From positions 732,501-796,500 of the forward strand of contig WHUZ01000007.1 in assembly GCA_015179045.1 (NCBI GenBank): DNA of 64,000 bases. The letters run 5' to 3'. Of the stretch, positions 14,031 through 25,390 are shown in pieces. The stretch is from Kalaharituber pfeilii (lineage: Eukaryota; Ascomycota; Pezizomycetes; Pezizales; Pezizaceae). The notes under the pieces were generated by a model. The model made no database searches. It saw only the letters and a program-made list of their open reading frames with translations, and was not told where the DNA came from. The translations under genes were made by a program, and so were the position numbers. Numbering within the stretch: position 1 is the first letter of the stretch; each line of letters opens with the position of its first letter.

Positions 14031-14984
14031 CTTGGATTTTCGGGCCACCCAACTGATATTCCACCCTAGAACCATAACGCTGCCAAACCACCCACCACTA
14101 CTACTACACCCCTTCCCCTCCCCAAATTAACAACCCCCCCCCTCCCACCCACCATCTCATTTCTCGCAGACTTGTATTCTACATAAACCAGTGCCGTATT
14201 TCCCAACGCCATCTTACCAGAAAATCGCACCTCAGCTGTTTTCCGAGACGAAATATCTGGGAAAGAGGGAACGACCAAGAGAAAAAAAAAAAAAATAATA
14301 ATAAAAAGAAAAATAAAAGAAAAATAGACGAACAAACGGAAGGAGCAGAAGAATCCTCCAGAGGAAAACCAAAACCAGATCATTCTGCTTGTAGGAAAGG
14401 CACGCAAGGTTACTCGCATACTCCTGCAAACGAAACACCCTCGCCCTGCAGCATCATCCACTTCGACAGGTGCTTGGCCATCTTAGAGTTCTCACGGAAG
14501 CTGACACCTTGCGATTGGGCATCGCATCTACTGTTTCCGAAGAATACAACCGTCCAACACCAGTTGAATTAAGGTTGAGGGTTCTCCACAATTAAGCTTT
14601 CACATTTCTCGTCGTTCGTATCTCGTTGAAGCTTTTTGACACATCTCCACTACACAACCATTTGCACTGTAGTGGCCCGAGCCAATTTCGTGGGGTAATC
14701 CCCCTATTTTGTCTTAGTATCCCCTTCGGATTTATAAGACGTGAGTTCACCTCCAACCCTTCATCTCACATATTTGTCTTTTTCTGTTGTACAAAAAGTT
14801 CGTCGGAAAACTAGTAAGAATAAGCATAATCAAATAAAGAGGGGAAGGCAAGTAGGAAACAGACGATCGGAAATGACTGGATCATATCGAGGAATTCAAG
14901 AGCACTCAATAACATTCAATTGATTTAGATAATAAGGTCTCATCCACTCCATCATCTTGTACTCTACAAAAACCAGACAGCAAG

Positions 14985-15935
14985 ATGGTTCAACACAGAA
15001 GGGGCCCATGGTCTCAGCAAGAAGATGCTATGTTGCTTCAGTTAGTTCAGCTTCACGGCCCACATAATTGGGTACGGATTTCTCAACTTGTTGGATCGAG
15101 ATCCCCAAAGCAATGCAGGGAACGGTACCACCAGAACCTGAAGCCTACTCTCAACCATGAGCCAATAACTCCAGAAGAGGGTGTTATCATAGAAAAACTC
15201 GTCGGGGAAATGGGGAAACGTTGGGCAGAAATTGCTAGAAGATTGCACGGACGTAGTGATAACGCGGTGAAGAATTGGTGGAATGGAGGGATGAATCGAA
15301 GACGACGTTTGTGCCTCAGACAGCGGGGTGACTCTCATGACGAAAATGAAGTAGTTGAGGAGACACCTGCCACACCATATCTCGTATCCGTACCATCGTC
15401 ACCAAATGGTTTCTCAAACACTCTCCCACCAATAAATTCCGCATTGGTTCCGCGACGAGAAAACGATGATCCACTGCTCTCACCTTCCATTCACTCCGAA
15501 TTCCCACGAGGATCACGCGTACAAACACCCTCGTTGATTTCCGATTCCACTTCAACACTTTCGCTGTCCCCAAGACTCCCGCCCTCCCCCGGCAATGGCA
15601 GCTCATTGACGTTACCACCAATTATAAATCCACATGACAGGCGCTTGAGTGTAACTGGTTTACCTGCAAGATCAGCCCAGAGCCTTCCTGAGTTCAGAGC
15701 ACCCGGATCCAGTACTTTTGGCTTTCACCGATACTCCACAGATAAACAAGAGCGATCAAGGTTTTCTACAAGCGCTTTGAGAAAGCCCACTGATACAAAG
15801 GATAACTCTCCAGCGCCATATTCATACCTACGACAAAAAGCACCACCACCACCAACCCTCTTCGATGCAAAGACTGTTCGAGCCGAGTCTCGCAGAAAGG
15901 ATAGTCGCATGAATCTTGCCAATATCTGCAGCTAG
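14985..15935 (+). CDS. flbD: FlbD-type R2R3 Myb developmental regulator
   Basis: The product is a 316-residue protein with two tandem Myb repeats at the extreme N terminus: about residues 6-54 (RRGPWSQQEDAMLLQLVQ to SPKQCRERYHQNLKP) and 56-108 (ITPEEGVIIEKLV to SDNAVKNWWNGGMNRR). This arrangement, with SPKQCRERYHQNLKP and RSDNAVKNWWNG, is the hallmark of ascomycete FlbD/RCA-1 proteins. These are nuclear DNA-binding factors that control asexual development in Aspergillus. The rest is a Ser/Pro-rich, probably disordered tail ending in SRMNLANICS. The gene is a single exon. The start is the first ATG of the frame, directly before the conserved HRRGPW block. A GC-rich island and a leader of nearly 1 kb lie upstream; a T-rich tract follows. 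Its role in this organism is inferred from the family. Confidence 0.92.
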   Translation: MVQHRRGPWSQQEDAMLLQLVQLHGPHNWVRISQLVGSRSPKQCRERYHQNLKPTLNHEPITPEEGVIIEKLVGEMGKRWAEIARRLHGRSDNAVKNWWNGGMNRRRRLCLRQRGDSHDENEVVEETPATPYLVSVPSSPNGFSNTLPPINSALVPRRENDDPLLSPSIHSEFPRGSRVQTPSLISDSTSTLSLSPRLPPSPGNGSSLTLPPIINPHDRRLSVTGLPARSAQSLPEFRAPGSSTFGFHRYSTDKQERSRFSTSALRKPTDTKDNSPAPYSYLRQKAPPPPTLFDAKTVRAESRRKDSRMNLANICS

Positions 15936-17599
15936 GCAAGCCCATTATACGTGAATTCACTTGTTTCCATTCCAACGTCAGTTATTGTGTACTGTCATTT
16001 CATTTCAAGCGGCGAATTTAACTCCTCTACAACTACGGCTGTTTCTTTGGAGTTTCATTTTTCTGACTTTGCAAGTCCTTGTTCCTTTCGGCTGGTCAGT
16101 GTAATGCGTCTCTGGGGTTTCATGGGTTCCATGGTCTTTTTCAATTTCTTTTCTCTTTCTATTTACTCTTTTTTCTTGTATTTTTTCCTTTTTCCTTTTC
16201 CCATCATTTCCTTTTCCATTTTCCTTTCCGTTTCTTTTTTTTTTTCTTTTTCTTTTTTTTTTTTTTTTTTTTTTTCCCTCCCTTTTTCTGTGTCAGATTT
16301 CTTTGGTACTAGGGCGATGGCATTATTTGGGAATACGGCGGTGTTTTTTGTTTAGCGTTTTTGTTACTTGAATTCTGTTGTTTCAGGCATTTTCAGCGAA
16401 GGCATCTATATCTTTTGGCCTTTAACGTTCAATGGTTCGAGAAGGGGAACCGTGATATTGGAATACTTTTCTCATTTCCTTTGTGCGCTTTCCACTTCCA
16501 GTTCCTAGTTGGACTTCTCAGTGGCTATTGAAATCATCATGCTCAACCCATGATGTTTCTACATTCGCTCGTATCACCGTCTCTTTTTTTTTAAAAAAAA
16601 ACAAACTTCTTTATACCTCCTGTTTCCTTTATTCAATTAGGACCTGTGCTGTATGTGATAATTCACAAGGTGTTCAGGGTAGTCTTTTTTTTCCCTCACA
16701 TGTCTTCATACTTATATATATTTCCTTTACGAGCTTACCGGGGTTTTTGGTTGAGCAAGCAAAGCGTTGGAAGAGTAATTTGGACGTTGGACATATGGTG
16801 AAGCAAGAGTTCTACCTGTCATTAAATGCTGTATTTGCAATTTCTACTTGTATGTGATACCTCATCCAAATTCAAAAAATACTGTATTGCTAGTTAACAT
16901 CTATTGTACTCTTGCATTCCTTAGCGAGTGCAAGTAACAGCGTCTCATTATTGCATTCAAGTTGATTTTAGTTTTCTTTGGCATAACCCTCCAAATAATC
17001 ATCTTCCCATAGGCTAGTGTGTGTGTGGCAATTTCTTCCTCATCGTTTAGATATGTACCATCCTCTGCATCTACCATCTGTCTAAAAGGCATTTATCACC
17101 TATTGCTCTTAGTTCTTTCTGTATATAGCTCATGTAGCACCTTGTATTACATAGAAACACAGGTTGCCCTTGCAAGATTCTATAAATGTACTTGATTGTG
17201 ACGAACAACAGCGCCACACTACAAGAGGCCGTCTCTACGCCAAATTATTTAACACAAAAATGAGTGTAAATCTGGAGGGAAGATCTATGCGACAGTTCAA
17301 TCACACATCATGCCGCTGGCTGGCACTCATGCGGCCTCCTTGCCGTGACGGAAACGAGGTAGTGACAGTGAAGCTTTGATTTGCACTGGCCACAGGTCAC
17401 GGATGCTCTTGTCCAGTGGTGGGCATGAATGCAAGCTGCAGGACTCAGTTACACAGTCGTTATGCAGCAGCGGTGAGATTTTGGACCGCCCCAGTTCACT
17501 GCTGGACCCACTCCCCTGGCATGAACACACGCTGTGATGCAGGCCCAATGCTTCTCTGGGCCGGGAGTAAATAAGCCAGCTGAGCGTCTTTAATTAGAA
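15936..17599. other. Intergenic, T-rich 3' region
   Basis: This is the downstream region of the flbD-like gene. It includes long pyrimidine tracts (16140-16276) and another T tract followed by A (16586-16602). Small open frames rich in Phe and Ser are products of the T tracts. I see no gene. Confidence 0.6.
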
Positions 17600-18430
17600 G
17601 CTCTCAAGCTGGCTTGCATACTGTACCAGTACACTGTCTCCTGTCCGCAGCGCTCGTCGCTGCAGACACTTTGCTCGTAACGTGTCGAGCAGGCACCATA
17701 GGCGGGGCCAGGCCAGCAGCAGCAGGTAAGTGCCCGTTTTACTTGAGCACCCCGAGTGCTGCCCTACGGCCGAGCCAAAGCAGAGGCCGAAAATAATAGT
17801 CTGGGCACGAGAACAGTGCTGCCCCCTGGCGGCCCTCTACTCAGTACAGTTCCGTACTGTACTCCACATGTTGCTACCACCGGGGCCCCAAGAAACGTTG
17901 TCCTCGCGACTGCTACGCCTTCCTCCCGACCACACACGCTTCACACATTCCACGTCTCGTGCTCTGGACGGGCTTGGATGGCCCCAATTTTGTAGGCTTT
18001 GCAGCTGTATGGTTGTGGCCCACAAGTCGTCCCGGCAAGGAAAGACGAGACGACGGCGACGCCAAAACCAGGCAGCAGCACACGCCCTCCCCTGCCCCCT
18101 TTCAGATTGACCCCGACCTTTCTTCGAGTTACACCGTCCATGCCATCGCCTGCCCTACTCTCCACGCTAGGGCTCCACACTCCAATCATAAACGTGCCAG
18201 CACCGCCCAACCCCAATACCCGTCCGATCTCCACGGGATGAGGAGACTTTATGCACCCTCCTGTTCCCTGCAACCTGAGGATGGTCCAACGCTCTGCTGG
18301 TTCGCCTACAAGTTCTCTGCTTTTGTCAACGGGTTTTGCATATCGTCTGCATCGTTGACAAATGGGAACGTCTGAAGCGCAGCCCATCGCAATAAGGATT
18401 CGTATCGACACCTGGGCAGTCTACCCTAAT
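17600..18430. promoter_or_regulatory. GC-rich island with no assigned gene
   Basis: Its composition resembles the islands that precede other genes in this window. It includes TACTGTACCAGTACACTG near 17621, TCAGTACAGTTCCGTACTGTA near 17840 and a 5'-splice-like GGTAAGTGCC near 17726. No recognisable coding sequence follows within 3 kb on either strand. It may be a promoter for a non-coding RNA, or the remains of a lost gene. It also contains one copy of a 51-bp dispersed block (17766-17816). Confidence 0.4.
17766..17816 (+). repeat. 51-bp dispersed block, copy 1
   Basis: The block begins ACGGCCGAGCCAAAGCAGAG and ends GGGCACGAGAACAG. Its reverse complement occurs at 61125-61175 with one mismatch in 51 bases. 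Similarity stops sharply at both edges. Inside, GGCC...GGCC half-sites flank GAGCCAAAGCAGA. It could be an end fragment of a transposon family or a conserved regulatory block; I do not recognise it. Confidence 0.8.
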
Positions 18431-21400
18431 ACAGTACTGGCATCGATTGGCGTTTGCCCTCCTTATTTTGGGCAACCGCCGTCCCCCCAATCCCACTTAT
18501 CTCAAGCGGATTTCCCCAGAGTAAAGTAACTGCAATCCTAACCGGAATACTGCAGTCTCGTTGGCGACAATCGTTGCATCCGTTCGTACCAGGAATCCTA
18601 ACATTTATGAGAGTCCAGTTAACGAAAACCCTCGACTGCCTAGAAACAAGAACGCTTTGACTCCTATTTGCCCCCTTTGCTTGAGATAATTGTTCAGTCG
18701 CCCATTGCCTCCCTTGATTTGGAGACGAAACTTTTTACAGGGTATTCTAATTGATGCCCAAACCTGGGTAGATCAGCAGCAACGAAGAAACCTTAAAGTG
18801 GCTGCTGCGAACGCCATTTTAGTCCATCTTCTAACGACGAGAGCCTTGTTCCGGGTAAGTGAGACAGGCGGCTTAGCCTGTGCTATCAATTATTACAGAA
18901 ACAAGAAAAGACTGCGGAGCTAACCTAGACTAGCAAAGCATTTGAGTCGTCGGGTGATCCCGTAGTTCTAGACAGTGCTAAAACGGCACTCTCCACTGGT
19001 ACGTATAGACAAACTGAGCATGAGGCAATCTGGCGGTCATAAATACTCACATCTACATATGAAAAAGTACTAACGCAGCGTTTCAATTCGGGTAAATAAA
19101 TACCTTGGACTCTTAGTAACCCAGGTTGCCGTAACTCGTTTAGCTCTTTTCCAAACCGTTCCGCGTTCGTGAATAATTGCATCAAGATTCGCCGATATGA
19201 CTATGATAGCACTCCAAGCATCACAACGTTCAAAACACTAAACAGCACTATAACTGCCCTGCCTTTTTTTCCCCTCTCTCTCTCCAAGTCAATTGCAATT
19301 CCGATATGCCGATAGTGCTGGGCAGCTGCCGAAGTCACAGTCAACCACAGCATTAGGCTAGGAAGCTAGGAAGTCCCAGTCACTGTACGCTCGGATCGAC
19401 TCTAGGGGCTGCTCAACCCTCATCCAACGTTTTAGTGCTCGACAAAGACACTAGTATTCCCAGAGATGTGAGGAAAAAAACATGTATAGTAGCTCTTTGC
19501 CCGGCTTGAAAATTCTCACCCGCCAGACGGATACCAATACTAAGTAGGTTGTCTCTAGAGAACCTCATCTGCAAATACGCGTACATGTAGATGGAGTAAT
19601 GCATAGTAGTTCCTAGTATATTGCTCCTTAAACAGTGGTAGTTCTAGCTAAACAGAACTGCCAGCATTATTAGCATCATTACCTTTAGCGGGCAGCCTTA
19701 GGACTTAGAACTGCAAGAAAGCTAAAGGGGTTTCCAGTCTCGAGTCGGCGGTCTTAAAGCAAATTGCTTATGGGGCAACAGGCTTCCGAGGCATTGGGGG
19801 CTCAACGTTGAGCACATTAATCTCGCTTTTTGAGTGTTAAAGGCTATATGATAGATTCATGGGCTAATTCAAGGAAAGAAATTGACCGTGAATCGAGACA
19901 CTATTCCTGGGTTAAAATTTGCAATTATCACAGCCCTATAAAGCAATGTCAGACAGCATTTACAGGACAGCCCGCACATAACGGTATGTGAATGATATCC
20001 TATTGGACATTTAACACGTTGGTTTATATTTTACTACTCACTATTCTGCAAATTGCTCTGTCTCGGCCTCTTTACTTCATGTGAGTAAACTGGGAAGCTG
20101 AGAGACGACTAATCTGAAATCAGTATAGTGATCTCGTGACAACCTGTTCCGCAAGTAATGTTTCTAAATTGTGTTCGGAATAGGTTAAGTAGTCCGGTTG
20201 GCCGAATTGCATAGCCTTTGGACCGTTGTTTTGGTAAGGCAAAAAACGTACGAGAATTCGAAGACTTCCGAAGTGATCGACAACAGAGTTATAACTGCAG
20301 TAGAGTCTGGGACAGACTGCCAACTGGGATGGTAAGCCGATTGATTAAGTGACAATGCATGCATATTAATATGAGATCATCGATACACTCCAACTAATAG
20401 TATTAACAACACCTGGGGTTAGCAAGATGAGGTCAAAAGAAGCCATTAGCTACGCTGACTTGAGGTTACTGGGCGGATAGGAGTCTCAAGAGTGGGCTCA
20501 ACATGAGACAGTCGTATTATCAAAGCAAGACGGTATACCGATCGTTGATTTTCTTCGGCTACCAACATATTATTACCTTATCATATATTGTGCATCCTGC
20601 TTCATGTATGGCAAGCTCAGATTGCTGGAATTGCCGTAAGTTGAGGTGCGGGAAGCAGCTGGATCGAGGACTCTTATCTGACTGGGGGGTACAGTTATGC
20701 AGAGTCAAAGCTTCAATTGTTGATATTGGCTTGTTAAGTGTTTGTGCATGCCGGACGCTCTAACGGTCGGTGGACGGGCCGGTGGGTACTTGCTTAAGCG
20801 TTAATGGCTGAGACGAAGTTAACATTCAAACTTGAAAAGCTGCCTACTATCATATAATTTTCAAGGACATGGCAAGCTTCTCGATGGGCAGATAAGCTTT
20901 CCTTGCCCTACTTAGGCAGGGGACATTGGTTGCTGTGTTCGGTTTAGCCTGGGCCCTATTCCTTGCTTACCGATGGAACTGCCTGCACCAGCGGCTGGAG
21001 TGAACATGTCAAACAATTTGGAGCACTTGAAAACACCCCAGCATGCACAGGCAAGTCGGTAGCAGTATTGAAGGCCACCTGAAGTGATACATATGTAGCT
21101 TCCTCATTGGCGGACAACATCCGTCCGGGTTGCATGAGCACATCCTTAATTGCGGTCATCGTTAGGGTTTTCGCCCACAGCAGAGCAGACGAACTTTGAA
21201 GGAGCGCAGGGGAATAGCAGGGTTGCCATTTGGGGGCAATCTGTTCTCGCGCAGAAGATCTCTGACCCCAACGCTCACTACTTGTGCCCAGCCTGTGTTT
21301 TACCATGTGACTTGACTATAAGACTAGGTTTTCACATTATGCTTCGTAACAACTAGAACATATTGCATTTGTCTGCCTCACTTTTGAAACCGGGGTACAT

Positions 21401-21589
21401 GGAACTGCCGAACTGAAAGGAGCCATTATTTACTGCGTTGCTGGTCAGCCTGAGCCAAGGAGAATAAGAGATACGATGTAAGAGATCTTTCTATCTAGAC
21501 ATACGGCCGTCACGTTGATTTGAGCTGTCTCAGCATCTGTCATTTGTCTTCCTGTACTCAGTACTAGATTCCTAAGCAGGACTGGTGCC
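18431..21589. other. Intergenic region without supported gene
   Basis: Only short, unsupported open frames are present, the longest being 116 codons on the minus strand at 20956-21306. No family motif, splice-joined series or RNA gene was recognised. Confidence 0.55.
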
Positions 21590-22480
21590 GTATGGAGGGT
21601 CAGCCATGCTCCGTCAGGTCTCGTGACGGGGGTGCTGTTGTCGGGTGCTGTTGGGGCTGGTGTCGCTGCACTTTAATGCATAGTGGGCGGCCACACTATG
21701 CCACTTGGGGGGTGGGGGAGAAGTTTACCGCAGGACGAGCATAGAGTACTAAGTACTAGTATGATACTCGAGTACACATCATAGAGTTATGATATGCATC
21801 CGAGACGGGAGCAAAGCTGCGGGCGCGCCAAGTCAGGCAGTGCTTGGCGGTGTGAATGGTGTGACAGAGTATCATATCATACTCGTACTCGAGTACTCTA
21901 CATGGGGGCGGGGCAGGCGCAGCTCGTTCATGTAGCACAGGCCAAGCGGGCGTTTTGGCGGGCAGGGTGCACTGAGGCGCGCAGAGAGCAAGCTGAGGGG
22001 ACTGGCTGTCCCTTGTCTTGTCCCCTTCTTGCGCGCAGAGCAGAGCAGAGCAGAGCAGAGGAGAGGAGAGGCACCGCGCCGCTCTGCGCTCTGCGTAGAG
22101 TGGAGTGCTCCGGACCATTGCTCATCCTCTCCGCTCCTCCAATTCTTCCTCGCCCACATCAATCTTGTTCCACCCGGTGTGTCGACTTGGCATCTCCCCC
22201 CCCCGGCCCTGTGTCCCATCCTCCTGGTAAGTACCCCCCTGCTGCCAGTGGTCAACCATTACTGCGAGCGTTTTTTGCATGTCGTAGCATGTCGTAGCAT
22301 GTCGTAGCATGTCGTAGCAAAGCATCCTCTCCCTCTCTGTCTCAGTCTCCTCTGCATGCTGCGCCGAGTACTTAGTCGTCGCCCGGTCGTTTCCTTCCCC
22401 CCCTCAGCCAACTCCCCCTCCACCGCCCCTGAACCCTGCGCCCCCTTTCCCTAATCCACTCTCTCCCGTTGTTAGCGGAC
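21590..22480. promoter_or_regulatory. GC-rich island upstream of small five-exon gene
   Basis: This GC-rich stretch contains GTAC and TCGAGTAC palindromes (AGTACTAGTATGATACTCGAG near 21755; CATACTCGTACTCGAGTACT near 21880), purine runs (GCAGAGCAGAGCAGAG near 22038) and a 4 x 10-bp tandem repeat at 22277. TGGTAAGTACC at about 22225 looks like a 5' splice site, and CTCTCTTGCTGCAG near 22602 like a 3' splice site. A 5'-UTR intron ahead of the 22755 gene is therefore plausible. Confidence 0.4.
22277..22319. repeat. Tandem repeat, 4 x 10 bp (GCATGTCGTA)
   Basis: Four exact head-to-tail copies of GCATGTCGTA, followed by a partial GCA. The repeat lies at the downstream end of the GC-rich island. 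Confidence 0.95.
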
Positions 22481-22643
22481 AATCGGGCTGCGCATATCAC
22501 TTGCTCACGTTTTTATCGGAACTATAGGAGGCTATCTCTCTCTCTCTCTATTCACCTAGCAACCCCAGCCTTTTTCGGTCAGTTATTACCTCTCTTGCTG
22601 CAGGAGAAAGGGGAGGGCACAATAAATAATTTTGGGCAAAATT

Positions 22644-22666
22644 AAAAAAAAAAAAAAAAAAAAAAA
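22644..22666. repeat. Poly-A, 23 bases
   Basis: An uninterrupted A run in the probable 5' UTR of the small five-exon gene. Confidence 0.95.
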
Positions 22667-22754
22667 GGAAGAAAGAAAGAAATAAAAAAAAGATAGAAAT
22701 ACAAAACAGAAGGTAGAAACCTAGCATACCACCTTCCTTGAGTTTATCGCAATC

Positions 22755-24460
22755 ATGAATAGCAATTCCGGGGACGATCTGCGGTAAGTGGGAGTTTGTT
22801 TTTCCTTTCCACCCCCCCCCCCCCCCCCCCCCCCAACACACACAGAGAGACAGGACCGTGGCTAGTTGAGGACTCCAATCTCCGCTTTTCGCTTGTGCCC
22901 TTTTTGCACTTTAATCTCCCACTGTTACTAATATAGCTGGTATCTTACAATATACAGTTGGCGCCGCCGTGGGACACCCCAGCAGAATGCTCCGGGGAAT
23001 CCGCAGCAGGGCCAGCGGCGGAACCATTCTCACGACCGGAACTCGTACAGCTCGACCGGAGGCTATCAATCCGGAAGCCGTGACGGCGGAAATGCTTGGG
23101 GCAACAGAGGGCAAGCCCAAAGTGGGGTGAACCAATCCCCAGGTTTGGTTGAAGAGCATATCCCTGTTAGAGGCTTCAACAGTCGAGAGGTCTCCGAATT
23201 CCTCAATAGAGGTACGTTCTGCGGATTGGCTGTGCTGCCCTTCATTCCTTTTTCCTCAATTTCTCATTGATTTCGTCTCTTCAGTATTGACTTGTCAGCC
23301 GATATTATGTTATGTGGCTGTTTTGTGCGACATACCCGATTTCATACCAATTTGTTCACACCGGTTTCGTTTATTACAAAATTTTGTTTGGTCAACTTGC
23401 TTTGTCACGATACCCTAATCGCTATAATGCTTTTTTGTTTAATTTAATTTTATATGCATCTGCATCAGTTTCGGCGACTCCATATTACCACCCGCCGTCG
23501 CGGAGATGGGAGACTTTCACTCGCCCGGTGTGATTGATGTTCATGAAGTTTGCACAAACAGTCTTCAGATGGGCAGTCAGCTTTATTTACGTTCACTCTA
23601 TTTTTTACTATACCCATGCTTGATTAAGCAAACGTTAAAGCATCGCGCAAAGTTTCCCAATTCGGGTTACTCTCTCGTGAAATAGCTCAACGGTTGGCAG
23701 CAACGTGTGTTTAACGAACCTTTACCTCATGCGCAAGGACTGGGGTGCTGGGGTAATCTGAATTAGCTGTCTAAGTCCATTGAGGGAAAGGTTTATTTTC
23801 TTGAGATATTGCATGACTAGTATGACTGCATTTTTATGTCTTGAATTAACTTCGAGAAAGGAATAGTCCTGGTTAATCAAAGCTCATGCCCGGAGTGTTT
23901 TTGCTGAAAAGTGGATTATTGTGGTCTTGAACCTTCTCAGGCTGTATTCACTGACATACATTTTGCTCTCATCGGGATAAAACAGGATACGTCGAGGCGT
24001 TGAACGCAGCACAAAACCCGTATGCGGATGAGGGTAAGGTTTTCCGACTTTCCCCCATTTCTCTTTTTTAGTGAAGGTCCTTCGGAATGTATGTAGGGAA
24101 TTTGCAGAAATAAAGAAACACAGGATGACAGCAGGCTGAGCTGGGGTAGCTGGATCAATCGGGCATTCCGAGATAACTGCTTTGCCTTGTTTACAGGCGG
24201 CTGATGTGAGATGCCTATAACTTTAACAGGTAGTAAACCAATCATTTACAAGTCTCCCGAGAATCCGTGGAAGACAACTGGGAAGGCAAGTGGAGGGCCG
24301 TGGGGATCGAGGCGTGAGTATTGTGATCTGCATTCTTGGTTGGGTTGGATCTGGTTGCTGATATTTTGCCTTTCTTGCTGGGATAGAGCACGTCATGGCG
24401 AACGGAAACGACTTCTTGAGTCAGCTGAGGAAGGGGGTGGCGGCGCTTCCGAAGGATTAG
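22755..24460 (+). CDS. Small conserved fungal protein, five exons
   Basis: The model is exons 22755-22783, 22958-23211, 23986-24033, 24230-24313 and 24387-24460. All junctions are GT-AG and phases match throughout, giving 489 bases and 162 residues. The N-terminal two thirds is polar and Gly/Asn/Gln-rich. It is followed by a short motif, HIPVRGFNSREVSEFLNR, and the tail KPIIYKSPENPW...GPWG...MANGNDFLSQLRKGVAAL. A disordered N terminus with a PVxGFNxxEV block and a C-terminal MANGxDFxxxLRK element matches a small ascomycete protein family of unknown function, as I recall it. Exon 3 is only 48 bases and intron 2 is 774 bases, so simple open-frame scanning misses the gene. The start is the first ATG, with a 174-base intron after codon 10. 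The function is unknown. Confidence 0.75.
22812..22834. repeat. Poly-C, 23 bases, inside intron 1
   Basis: An uninterrupted C run 29 bases downstream of the intron 1 donor site. Length calls in such runs are often unreliable, but it lies outside coding sequence. Confidence 0.95.
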
Positions 24461-25390
24461 AGTGAGGAAGGATTACAAGGGATGATTGAGAGAGTGATTC
24501 ATGCGAGGAATAAAGACATGCTTTATTTCTGAACGAGAGTGGATGGATGGCGATGGGCATGAAGACGGGATATTTGGATGTACAGTACTAGCTGTATGCG
24601 CATTGTATTATCTTCTTGTTACCTTTGTCACAATATCAAGCGACACGGGAGGGAGGGGAGCAAGCCGGTAGAAGGGGTGGAGTTCATGTGGCTGGCGCGT
24701 CTATAGATGTGATCAGAGTTGACAGATATCGAATCATACTCATCTATTACAGTCAACCAAACTGCGCCCTTATTCACTTATTGGAGTTCGCCAGCGGGAG
24801 GCGAAGGGTGCATTTTAATAGGCAAATCCCAAGAACGTCTACCTGTGGAAACCATTCCCTCTCCATGACGAACGTCATTCACAATATACGTTCTATTCGG
24901 ATTTCCCTCGCTCCTACCACGGGGATTAGTCTCGTAACCAGACTTAACGCTGACTACACGTGGATATAAAAATCGTTACATTTAATTGCATCCAACGCTA
25001 CTCCCTCTGGCAGTGCGCTTGGCAGGGCCATAGTTTAACGTGCAAGAAAGTCTGTAACTAAACTTGGTACTTATGTAAGCATACATAAAAAATGAAGATA
25101 CAAGAAAATATTGCTATGATGCAGCATGCCAGATGCCGATTTCAAGTTCCGGCCCGAATGGACCTTTTTTATTTTGCTTTACTTCCGTGCGCAACTCAAC
25201 TGCGACATGTGGCTTGGGGACTTGCCACTCAGTTGTGCACGAGTATAGAATGATGTATTACCCTATGCTAGTCAAGAGGCCAATACCTAGCCGGCGCCCT
25301 ACGCCCCGCCGAATTACAGACGTTGCGGGACTACCTCCCCCACTTACCCTCAAGATACAATCCAATCTGGGCAACTGTTAAGGAGCCAAC
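24461..25390. other. Intergenic, nothing recognised
   Basis: This is the short spacer between two plus-strand genes. It contains GTACAGTACTAG at 24580. No coding signal was seen. Confidence 0.55.

Noticed and set aside
20956..21306. 116-codon minus-strand frame
   Set aside because: It is fairly protein-like in places but lacks motifs, splice partners or family similarity I can name.
21794..22297. 167-codon plus-strand frame and antisense frames in the GC island
   Set aside because: They are driven by GC-rich repeats (GCAGA units and the 10-bp tandem); Arg/Ala/Pro-rich without domain.
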